Part shown: in pieces, positions 7,789-14,615 of the stretch | How positions within the stretch are numbered: the stretch's first letter is position 1 | Layout of the letters: each line of letters starts with the position of its first letter | NCBI RefSeq assembly: GCF_001292705.1 | Contig: NZ_LGAK01000009.1 | Span: 103,969 to 167,968, forward strand | Source of the DNA: Marinagarivorans algicola | Lineage (GTDB): Bacteria; Pseudomonadota; Gammaproteobacteria; Pseudomonadales; Cellvibrionaceae | DNA: 64,000 bases | Direction: 5' to 3' | The notes under the pieces: model-generated | Told to the model about the DNA's origin: nothing | Databases searched by the model: none | Seen by the model: the letters and a program-made list of their open reading frames with translations, nothing else | Translations under genes and position numbers: made by a program

Positions 7789-9130
7789 GGTATCCGTGCG
7801 TCAGCACGATATCCGAGCGCTTATTTGCTTTGCTGCAGCGGGTACGGCTATTACGCATGTTAATTGGCCTGATGCCGATTGGCTGTTGTTTTTTGCAGGT
7901 CTGTTAGTCGGTATTTACACTGTTGTTAGCTACTTTTTGATCAAGCGTAGGATGCTTAGCCAGCATAAAACGTTTGACCACTTTATGGTAGCTGATGCTG
8001 CATTAGTTGGTGTCATACTGAGTTTGTGCGACTTTAGTGTGTTGCCTACCATCATGTTTGTAACAATGGTGCAGTTTAATAGCCTTATTAACGGCGGCTT
8101 GCACAAGTGGAGTATTGATACTGCAGCATTAGTGGCAGGCATTGTGGTGAGCTTGGTTATACGGGTGCCTGAGTGGCAGTACTCTTCGCGTTTAGAAATT
8201 AATGCCGTTAGTTTAATTGGTATATTCATTTATTTTTGCGCGTATGCGCTTTATGCCTATAACCGTATGCGTAGGCTTTCTGAGCAGGTTAAAAAGCTCT
8301 CTAGTGAGCATACGCTGTACAAGCTCAAAACCTATAAGCTTGCTCGCTATTTACCGCCAACAGTTTGGCGAGCCATTAGCGAGGGTCGTGAGCAATCACT
8401 CACTACTGAGCGTAAGCGTGTGACGGTGTTTTTCTCTGATATCCAAGGTTTTAGCACCCTAGCCGAAGAGCTAGAGGCAGAAACCTTGACCGAGCTGCTG
8501 AATTCTTATTTAACAGAGATGGCAAGAATTGCCGCCAAGCACAAGGGCACCATCGATAAGTTTATGGGTGATGGGGTCATGGTGATTTTTGGTGATGCTC
8601 AAAGCGAAGGTATGAAGCTAGATGCGTTACGTTGCGTTTCTATGGCGATTGAAATGCGTAAAAAAATGCAAGAGCTACAAGCGCGCTGGTATAACCAAGG
8701 CATTAAAAAGCCGATGTTGATCCGTATGGGGATTAATACAGGGTATTGCACCGTGGGTTCCTTTGGGACAAGTCAATATATGGATTACACCGTGCTGGGT
8801 ACTCACGCGAATATTGCTTCGCGCTTGGAGTCGGCTGCCGAGCCGGGTGAAATTTTAATCTCACATCAAACGTGGTCTTTAGTCAAAGATGTGGTGATGT
8901 GCCGTGATCAAGGTGAGATTAGTGTTAAAGGACTTACCCATCCGGTACGTATTTATCAAGTAGTTGACTTCCGTAAGGATTTGGGAAAAGGGCAGACATG
9001 GTTCGAAGAAAACATGACGGGGTTTTCTATGCATATGGATCTTGAAAAGATTCGTAACTACGATAAAAACCGTGTCATAGAAATGTTAAGTAGTGCTGCC
9101 GACCGCTTAAAAGATAAAAGTATTAAATAA
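7745..9130 (+). CDS. cyaB: CyaB-type membrane adenylate cyclase (MASE2-like sensor + class III cyclase)
   Basis: About 461 residues. The first ~190 carry several hydrophobic helices (ALICFAAAGTAITHV, LLFFAGLLVGIYTVVSYFLI, AALVGVILSL, TAALVAGIVVSLVI, LIGIFIYFCAYALYAY), matching the MASE2 sensor. Residues about 220-400 are a class III nucleotide cyclase domain: VTVFFSDIQGFS with a metal-binding Asp, KFMGDGVMVIFGDA with the second metal Asp, and the YTVLGTHANIASRLE segment. The domain order and length match Pseudomonas CyaB, which makes cAMP for the Vfr virulence and surface-sensing regulon. The TTG at 7733 is an alternative start; I prefer the ATG. Confidence 0.9.
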   Translation: MSDNSAQKKHSAGAEVSVRQHDIRALICFAAAGTAITHVNWPDADWLLFFAGLLVGIYTVVSYFLIKRRMLSQHKTFDHFMVADAALVGVILSLCDFSVLPTIMFVTMVQFNSLINGGLHKWSIDTAALVAGIVVSLVIRVPEWQYSSRLEINAVSLIGIFIYFCAYALYAYNRMRRLSEQVKKLSSEHTLYKLKTYKLARYLPPTVWRAISEGREQSLTTERKRVTVFFSDIQGFSTLAEELEAETLTELLNSYLTEMARIAAKHKGTIDKFMGDGVMVIFGDAQSEGMKLDALRCVSMAIEMRKKMQELQARWYNQGIKKPMLIRMGINTGYCTVGSFGTSQYMDYTVLGTHANIASRLESAAEPGEILISHQTWSLVKDVVMCRDQGEISVKGLTHPVRIYQVVDFRKDLGKGQTWFEENMTGFSMHMDLEKIRNYDKNRVIEMLSSAADRLKDKSIK

Positions 9131-9265
9131 CCTCAACCTTGAAAGTGGTGGCCCTGCTGTTTTATGCTTGTGTATGACTCGAGTGTGCTACCAATAGGTC
9201 TATCTTTTTCACTTAAAGTCTTCTTTTGAGTGTGCCCGCGATACGCTGTTTTGTGCGGCGACGGG

Positions 9266-10678
9266 CTACTGTCTTTCTATTCTAATAATGTACTCGTTAA
9301 TATCGGGGTGCATCCCCTTTTTAAACATAAAGCTTTTTTCTATTTTGGCGGCATTGATGGCGCAGGTTAATTCGTGAATACTGTAGTTCTTATGTTTTGT
9401 ATTTATGCTGCTTCGAGCGGGGTAGTTGTCCTCTAGAAGGCTGATCTGGCAATTTTGAGGCTGTTCATCATCGCTGGGTGATACTGGCTTGTTGACGGCT
9501 TTAAAGTCGCAGCTTAGTTGAGTATTGGGCCCAGAGAGCTTGCCGACAAAATGCATTAAGTGCAGTAAGCTATTGGTGTGAATATGCGGCTTTAAGAGTT
9601 GGATGATTTTTGTGATTTGCTCGGGCTCATAGTTGCATAGTAAGTCCCAGCCTAAAACAACATCAAATTTTTGGTTGGGTCGTAAAGGTAATAGCGAGGG
9701 TAAGCTTTCAGTGTTATTCAGATTAATGTGTTGCATAAGGTGTGTGAGATTGACAAAAAAAGCATGGTGCCCTAAACGCTTAAAATAGGCTGAGTTATTG
9801 GTATTGTAGGCGCCTAGATCTAAGATATTTAATGGCGCATTACCGACTTTGTTGTGGTCGGTAGCGAGAGTGTCTAAAGTCTGATAAGTACGCCCAGAGA
9901 GTAATAATTGATCAAGTGCGTAGCTGACATGACCAAAGCGAATGCTCTTGGTGGGAGCGGGCTTTATTTTGGTTTTCACTGTATTGATCGATCGCATACC
10001 GATTGGTTGGGCGTTGCTTTTGTTGGGGTGCTGGGGGGTGCTGCGATTAAAAATAAAGACAGACTCTGTCATTGCAGGGTGCATGTCGGGAGCATCGATA
10101 AATTGATGTGTGAGTTTGAACAATGGCAGGTGAGCCTGCAATTGGGAAGCTGGTGCGAGTTTTTGAGCGTGCTTAAGCTCGCTACTTGCGTAGTTATTAT
10201 TGACATATTCATGATCAAGTATTTTGAACTCGCAAGGCTTACTAGGATAGGCGCGGCCCCAATAGCGTACCATTTGTAGGAGTGTGTTCGGCTTACTGTT
10301 TTGTGCGAGTCGCCAGCAAAAGTATCGGATAGATTCGCGATCTAAATAACAAAATAGATCCCAGGTTAAGATAACGTCATATTCATCGTTTTTGTTGAGT
10401 GGCGATAAAAAGCTATCCATTTCAGTAATGAATGTCTTACTGTTCCATTGTTCCTTGTGGGGTGCGGCCTGCTCAAAAAAGTCATTTAAGCTTTCAAACC
10501 GTATGTGGCAGTTTTTGGCTCTAAAGAAATTAAAACTTGCTGCGCTAGGGGGGCCTAGATCTAATATTTTTGGCTTTTGCTTTTGCTGCAGGGTTTTGTG
10601 TATGAGCTCAATACTGGGGTGCTTGAAAGTGAGGTCTTTATTGTAGTTTGATGGCTTTTGTGATGACGGATTAAGCAC
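9266..10678 (-). CDS. Tandem SAM-methyltransferase-fold protein, unknown substrate
   Basis: A 470-residue protein with two consecutive class I methyltransferase-like halves. The first half has motif I as PKILDLGPPSAASF (about residue 36) and a motif IV-like YDVILTWDLFCYLD. The second half (about 245-470) repeats this as LNILDLGAYNTNNSAYF and FDVVLGWDLLCNYE. The shared order 'DLG ... YDV(I/V)L-W-DLL-CxY' shows an internal duplication. The glycine-rich loop lacks the usual GxGxG, so cofactor binding or catalysis may be altered. No signal peptide or membrane segment is seen. It lies just downstream of the bactofilin gene on the same strand with a 74-bp gap, so a shared transcript is likely. Confidence 0.7.
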   Translation of the reverse strand: MLNPSSQKPSNYNKDLTFKHPSIELIHKTLQQKQKPKILDLGPPSAASFNFFRAKNCHIRFESLNDFFEQAAPHKEQWNSKTFITEMDSFLSPLNKNDEYDVILTWDLFCYLDRESIRYFCWRLAQNSKPNTLLQMVRYWGRAYPSKPCEFKILDHEYVNNNYASSELKHAQKLAPASQLQAHLPLFKLTHQFIDAPDMHPAMTESVFIFNRSTPQHPNKSNAQPIGMRSINTVKTKIKPAPTKSIRFGHVSYALDQLLLSGRTYQTLDTLATDHNKVGNAPLNILDLGAYNTNNSAYFKRLGHHAFFVNLTHLMQHINLNNTESLPSLLPLRPNQKFDVVLGWDLLCNYEPEQITKIIQLLKPHIHTNSLLHLMHFVGKLSGPNTQLSCDFKAVNKPVSPSDDEQPQNCQISLLEDNYPARSSINTKHKNYSIHELTCAINAAKIEKSFMFKKGMHPDINEYIIRIERQ

Positions 10679-10752
10679 GCTTTAGTCTCTTGGTAAATAG
10701 CGTCCTTGCTTATTTGGGGTGTTTTTTAATTGTGATATCGCTAGCTTACGAC

Positions 10753-11802
10753 TTAGCTATCGGTATAGCTTAAGTTTTTGCTAAAGCCTTGTGGTTTGCT
10801 AGAAAGTGGTGTGTCAGTGTCCATATCGATAGAGCCGCGGAACTTCGCGCCGTCTTCAAGAGTTACTCTCTCGGCAACAATATTGCCTTTAACAACACTC
10901 GAAGCATTGATGGCGATATGATCTTCTGCAATTAAATCGCCTTCAACATTGCCATCGACGATAATGTTTTTGGCTGAAAGGTTAGCTTTTACTTTACCGA
11001 GCTTGCCGACGGTTAACTGGTTACCCTTCAAAGAGACTGTGCCCTCTACAATCCCTTGAATGAGTAAGTCTTCATCACCGCTCAATTCGCCTTTAAAAGT
11101 AATTTTAGAGCCGATCACTGCGCTGGGGCGGTTTTCATCTTGTGCTACACCGCTGGGCCCATTGTTACTGGCAGGCGTGCTTGGCGTGCTTGGCGTGAAG
11201 GAGGTGCTGGTTTGGGCTTTCATATCTTGTATTCCTATTGTGGATGATGAAGTGTTTTTTACAGGGGTGCTGTATTGCTTTGTCGGCGTAGTTGCTGTAC
11301 CAGACGCATTTGTTGCCATGGAGGCGGTTGATGGTTTAGGCTCAAAGGCTTTAGTGGCTGCTGTATCAGGAGTTGCAACAGAATAAGAGTCCGCGATGTT
11401 GGCGCTCTTAGTCTCAGAGCTCTCAGTACTAGCGCTTGAGCGTGTAGTGTTAGGGACTGCAGCTTTGGGTGCGATAGTGTTAGAGTCTATGCGCGTGTCT
11501 GTGCGGTCTGAATTATTGAGGCCGGTTTTTTTAGAGCCCATATTCTTAAAGTTAATGCTTTTAAGGTCGATATTATTAGGGTCTATCGCTTTAGGTTTCG
11601 TCGCTTCAGCGCTTGTAGTGTTGGTATCAGAGCTTGAGGTTGCGGTATTAGGAGCTGTCGCCGATCCCGTTGCTGTGCGGGTAGTCGGCACGGCGTCACC
11701 CTTTGGGTCGCTGGGCTGCTGGGCTATCGATGTTTTGGGGGTGGGGTTGCTAGATTCTTTTTTATCAAATAGCGAGCCCATACTAGAAAGTATGCCGTCC
11801 AT
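10753..11802 (-). CDS. Bactofilin with a long low-complexity N-terminal extension
   Basis: A 349-residue polymer-forming cytoskeletal protein. The bactofilin domain (DUF583, about residues 228-335) starts at SAVIGSKITFKGELSGDEDL and shows the repeating beta-helix strands (GxVEGxVxxKGxxxTVGxxGxVxANLxAxxIIVDG). The preceding ~225 residues are Ser/Thr/Ala/Pro-rich and presumably disordered, much longer than in typical bactofilins. Residues 67-110 show a five-residue periodicity resembling pentapeptide repeats. Bactofilins assemble into membrane-associated filaments that position cell-shape or envelope factors. The methyltransferase-like gene follows on the same strand. Confidence 0.92.
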   Translation of the reverse strand: MDGILSSMGSLFDKKESSNPTPKTSIAQQPSDPKGDAVPTTRTATGSATAPNTATSSSDTNTTSAEATKPKAIDPNNIDLKSINFKNMGSKKTGLNNSDRTDTRIDSNTIAPKAAVPNTTRSSASTESSETKSANIADSYSVATPDTAATKAFEPKPSTASMATNASGTATTPTKQYSTPVKNTSSSTIGIQDMKAQTSTSFTPSTPSTPASNNGPSGVAQDENRPSAVIGSKITFKGELSGDEDLLIQGIVEGTVSLKGNQLTVGKLGKVKANLSAKNIIVDGNVEGDLIAEDHIAINASSVVKGNIVAERVTLEDGAKFRGSIDMDTDTPLSSKPQGFSKNLSYTDS

Positions 11803-12575
11803 AAAAGCCTCTGTTTAAAAGTCGATGTTGGTTTTTATTACCATGTTATATTTTGCAGTAATTTGTAAATGTCATCAAGGCAATTTTGGTGCCATTACCT
11901 GCTGAAGTCAATTGCATCTATTATAATATTTAACGATGACACTTTGGCGTTAAAGTTATCTTTTTGGTGTTTAGTAACTTGATCTCTATTGTCCTGTGCT
12001 TGGGTGGGGTAATTCAACTTAAATTTTACGATTAATCTCATTGCGTCAGTATTTTTGAATCTTAGATTCATTGCGGAGATGTGAATACCTCTTATTTCCT
12101 TCATTTGAATGTCTTTTTATAGGGTGTTCTATATTTACACAAGTGTAATATGTGCAAAAAATAACCGTAGTTGCCTAGCAATACCGAAGTTGGGCGCGCA
12201 TGAGTTATAGATTGGCTTGCACAAACTATCTGTGCTCATATTTCCGTAAACTTTCATCGCGTATACCTCTAGATCGCTGCGTTGTTTGGCTCTTGCTTTC
12301 TCTCTAGGGTGATGCGCACTACAAGCTGGCGCGAAGTGCTTACAAAATCATCTATCAGCTGCGTGGTGAGCCACCTTTTTGGCTAAAGGGTGATCAGTGA
12401 CCTTTGCGGGGTTAGGTGAAGGGTCGATATAAGGGGAAGGTAGGCGCGAGAGGTTATGAGCGACTATTATAAGGGTTACTAGTGAGTTGGAGGTGTATAT
12501 GTGGTGTGGGCTATCGGCAGTCAAAGAGTATGCCGTGTAGATTTGGAGTGTGTAATTGTTGCGAGGCTGGGGTAG
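11803..12575. other. AT-rich gap with a palindrome and one doubtful small ORF
   Basis: About 770 bp between the divergent bactofilin and histidine-kinase genes. A minus-strand frame at 11895-12104 (69 codons) is open but has no ribosome binding site and no recognisable motif, so I do not call it. A perfect inverted repeat TTACAC-AA-GTGTAA lies at 12135-12148 and may be a regulator site. Confidence 0.5.
12135..12148. promoter_or_regulatory. Palindromic possible operator TTACACAAGTGTAA
   Basis: A 6-bp perfect inverted repeat with 2-bp centre in a non-coding AT-rich region between divergent genes. The half-site spacing suits a dimeric DNA-binding protein. The protein is not identified. Confidence 0.3.
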
Positions 12576-13262
12576 GTGAAACCAAACGAAATAGATTTTG
12601 CCACGGTGCTTGCTTCGAGCGTGCATGACATGAAAAACTCAGTCAGTATGCTGATTGCGTCATTGCAGAGTGTGCTGGTGGATATGCCGCTTGCGAATGC
12701 TAGGCAGGCAGAGCAAATCAATAGCCTGCATTACGAAGCCTCGCGCATTAATAACGAACTGGTGCAGCTGCTCTCGATCTATCGCATGCAGCAAGAGCGG
12801 CTCCCAATGAGCATTGATCAGCACTTTGTTATTGATATCCTAGAGGATCAGGTTGCTCGTAACTATCCGTTAATCGAAAGTCGCAAAGTGAGTGTGTGTG
12901 TGGATTGCGATTCGAATTTAGAGGCCTACTTTGATGCTGATTTGGTCGGGAGTGTGATTCAAAATGTTTTGGTGAATGGCTGTCGCTATACCAAGGGGCG
13001 GCTTTTATTGCGAGCGACCTTGGCTGATGGGGCTGTGTGTATTAGCGTGGCTGATGATGGCGATGGCTTCCCTCAGGGCATGCTTGATTACCCATTGCGC
13101 CATAGGCGCGGGCTAGGGCATAGCGATAGTACACAGTTAGGGCTGTACTTTGCCAGCGTGATTGCTCAAATGCATACTGAGGGTGAGCGGTCGGGCAGTA
13201 TTGTATTGCGCAATGGTGAGCCTTTGGGTGGTGGCGTTTTTGAGTTTTATTTGCCCAATTAA
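12576..13262 (+). CDS. Soluble sensor histidine kinase without an input domain
   Basis: A 228-residue protein consisting only of a dimerisation/phospho-acceptor helix and an HATPase domain. The H-box is VLASSVHDMKNSVSML (His near residue 18). The ATPase has an N-box (VIQNVLVNGCRY), a G1 box (VADDGDGFPQG) and a shortened G2 region (LGLYFASVIA). There is no membrane helix, PAS or HAMP domain, so signals must come from a partner protein. The GTG start follows a GAGG-type ribosome binding site. No response regulator is adjacent; the partner is unknown. Confidence 0.85.
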   Translation: MKPNEIDFATVLASSVHDMKNSVSMLIASLQSVLVDMPLANARQAEQINSLHYEASRINNELVQLLSIYRMQQERLPMSIDQHFVIDILEDQVARNYPLIESRKVSVCVDCDSNLEAYFDADLVGSVIQNVLVNGCRYTKGRLLLRATLADGAVCISVADDGDGFPQGMLDYPLRHRRGLGHSDSTQLGLYFASVIAQMHTEGERSGSIVLRNGEPLGGGVFEFYLPN

Positions 13263-13335
13263 AGGTTGGAAAATCGGTCTAGTTGTTTGAATTATATACG
13301 TTTTTCTGTATTTTAATAAAATTATTAAATAGTGT

Positions 13336-13363
13336 TTGACATGGCTTAGCTAAACTGTAGAAT
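13336..13363 (+). promoter_or_regulatory. Sigma-70 promoter of the first tRNA-Val/Asp unit
   Basis: Consensus TTGACA at 13336-13341 and TAGAAT at 13358-13363 with a 16-bp spacer. They are followed by a GC-rich discriminator (GCGCGCC), the signature of stringently controlled stable-RNA promoters. The tRNA starts about 15 bp downstream. Confidence 0.85.
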
Positions 13364-13377
13364 GCGCGCCATCACTC

Positions 13378-13453
13378 GGGTGGTTAGCTCAGTTGGTAGA
13401 GCGGCGCCCTTACAAGGCGTAGGTCACAGGTTCGACCCCTGTACCACCCACCA
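13378..13453 (+). tRNA. tRNA-Val (anticodon TAC), copy 1
   Basis: A 76-nt cloverleaf with acceptor stem GGGTGGT/ACCACCC, anticodon loop CTTACAA (TAC), T-loop GGTTCGACC and encoded CCA. It is identical to the second copy at 13717. Confidence 0.97.
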
Positions 13454-13496
13454 ATACTTTTATTCAGTGAATCAAAATGTTGGCTCGAGAGATAGT

Positions 13497-13573
13497 GGAC
13501 TGGTAGTTCAGTTGGTTAGAATACCGGCCTGTCACGCCGGGGGTCGCGGGTTCGAGTCCCGTCCAGTCCGCCA
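13497..13573 (+). tRNA. tRNA-Asp (anticodon GTC), copy 1
   Basis: A 77-nt cloverleaf with acceptor stem GGACTGG/CCAGTCC, anticodon loop CTGTCAC (GTC), T-arm GGGTTCGAGTCCC and encoded CCA. It is identical to the copy at 13835 and co-transcribed with the preceding tRNA-Val. Confidence 0.97.
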
Positions 13574-13582
13574 CTATTTGAT

Positions 13583-13655
13583 AACGCTGTATAGCTTAGA
13601 GCTTATACAGCGTTGCTTAAGCAGGTAAGTAATTCATTGCTTACCTGCTTAATTT
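13583..13655 (+). terminator. Double hairpin terminator between the two tRNA units
   Basis: Two consecutive perfect hairpins. The first (13583-13614) has stem AACGCTGTATA; the second (13617-13652) has stem TTAAGCAGGTAAG and is followed by TTTT. The second looks like an intrinsic terminator for the first tRNA unit. Confidence 0.75.
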
Positions 13656-13673
13656 TAAAATGTATTTTAGTGA

Positions 13674-13701
13674 TTGACATAAGATATTCAATCTGTAAAA
13701 T
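13674..13701 (+). promoter_or_regulatory. Sigma-70 promoter of the second tRNA-Val/Asp unit
   Basis: TTGACA at 13674-13679 and TAAAAT at 13696-13701, 16-bp spacer, then a GCGCACC discriminator. It mirrors the first unit's promoter, so the duplication includes its own control region. Confidence 0.8.
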
Positions 13702-13716
13702 GCGCACCTCTTCTTG

Positions 13717-13792
13717 GGGTGGTTAGCTCAGTTGGTAGAGCGGCGCCCTTACAAGGCGTAGGTCACAGGTTCGACCCCTGTACCACCCACCA
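13717..13792 (+). tRNA. tRNA-Val (anticodon TAC), copy 2
   Basis: Identical in sequence to the copy at 13378-13453, including the encoded CCA. It is the first gene of the second Val-Asp unit. Confidence 0.97.
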
Positions 13793-13834
13793 TATTCTTT
13801 GTTTTAATAAACAAAGTAATGGAAAGAAGTTAGT

Positions 13835-13911
13835 GGACTGGTAGTTCAGTTGGTTAGAATACCGGCCTGTCACGCCGGGGGTCGCGGGTTCGAGTCCCGT
13901 CCAGTCCGCCA
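13835..13911 (+). tRNA. tRNA-Asp (anticodon GTC), copy 2
   Basis: Identical in sequence to the copy at 13497-13573, including the encoded CCA. It ends just before an intrinsic terminator. Confidence 0.97.
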
Positions 13912-13917
13912 CTATTC

Positions 13918-13950
13918 AAAAAAGCCGCGCATTTTATGTGTGGCTTTTTT
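13918..13950 (+). terminator. Intrinsic terminator of the tRNA locus
   Basis: Stem AAAAAAGCCGCGCA (13918-13931) pairs with TGTGTGGCTTTTTT (13937-13950), including two G-U pairs, around a TTTTA loop. The 3' arm supplies the U-tract. Confidence 0.85.
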
Positions 13951-14097
13951 ATTGCTCGTCTTTTATTCTTGCGCCTTAATGCTCAGTATCCTTGCACCTT
14001 CTTTTATGATTGTCCTTAATTTGCGCTTTTATGAGACTTTGCTAAGCTTTTGCATGTTGGTGTGTAATTGCTGTCATGGTTGATGGCTCTTATTTTG

Positions 14098-14342
14098 TAA
14101 CTATTCAGCCAAGTTGAAAAAATCACTCGATAGGGTATTGATAGATTATTTTCTGGGCATTTAAGCGCCGAGCCCAGCATGGGTACGTGGGGTAGAGTTT
14201 GCACCTGCATAAGGATATGCAAGATTACACTTTGCAGGAGCGTAATATCGAGGAGCAAGTCGAGGAGCGCAAAGTCGTAGATGGCTTGAGCGGTCCAGAC
14301 AATGATTCATTAGTGCCCAATTTCGGTATCCCTGAATAGCTA
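14098..14342 (+). repeat. Dispersed inverted-repeat element, copy A
   Basis: A 245-bp non-coding element bounded by TAACTATTCAG on the left and CTGAATAGCTA on the right (terminal inverted repeats with one mismatch). Shared internal segments are TTGAAAAA, GATAGGGTATTGAT, TTATTTTCTGGGCATTTAAG, GGCTTGAGCGG and CAATGATTCATTAGTG. Related copies are at 30229, 42039 and 48169. The element has no plausible coding capacity, resembling a miniature inverted-repeat transposable element. Confidence 0.8.
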
Positions 14343-14464
14343 CCTTATTTTTATGATAAAAAGTGATAAATACTGAAGTTATTTTGTCATATCGTTGTCA
14401 TAAAAACAGAAGACACTGACTAAGCTCTAAAAAACTACCGTTAATCATCATTAAGGAGATACCC

Positions 14465-14554
14465 ATGCAAGACTACTTAGAAGAGTTACTCGATGCCCCA
14501 GAGCTGTTGTTGTGTGACGACGATGACGCTGTGGATGATTATTCAGACCTATAA
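14465..14554 (+). CDS. 29-residue acidic mini-protein, unknown function
   Basis: ATG to TAA, 29 codons, with an excellent ribosome binding site (AAGGAG about 8 bp upstream). The product begins MQDYLEELLDAPELLL and ends in a cluster of Asp around one Cys. It has about twelve acidic residues and no basic residue. The stop is directly followed by a small hairpin (AACCGG/CCGGTT). The combination of ideal ribosome binding site, short frame and hairpin in an otherwise gene-free stretch argues for a real small gene. I do not recognise a family. An acidic regulator, inhibitor peptide or precursor peptide are all conceivable. Confidence 0.55.
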   Translation: MQDYLEELLDAPELLLCDDDDAVDDYSDL

Positions 14555-14585
14555 CCGGCCCTTTGCGACCGGTTCCTCTCTTGTT
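14553..14585 (+). terminator. Weak hairpin after the acidic mini-gene
   Basis: Stem AACCGG/CCGGTT (14553-14558 with 14569-14574) with a 10-nt loop, followed by a pyrimidine-rich CCTCTCTTGTTT. It overlaps the mini-gene's stop codon. A poor U-tract makes termination uncertain. Confidence 0.4.
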
Positions 14586-14615
14586 TAGCTATTGCTATTG
14601 TTGAGGGTTGTGCTT

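Noticed and set aside
11895..12104. Minus-strand 69-codon frame
   Set aside because: No ribosome binding site, AT-rich surroundings and no recognisable domain; could be chance.
13362..14083. Open frames running through the tRNA genes
   Set aside because: They are translations of tRNA sequence in both duplicated units and do not represent proteins.
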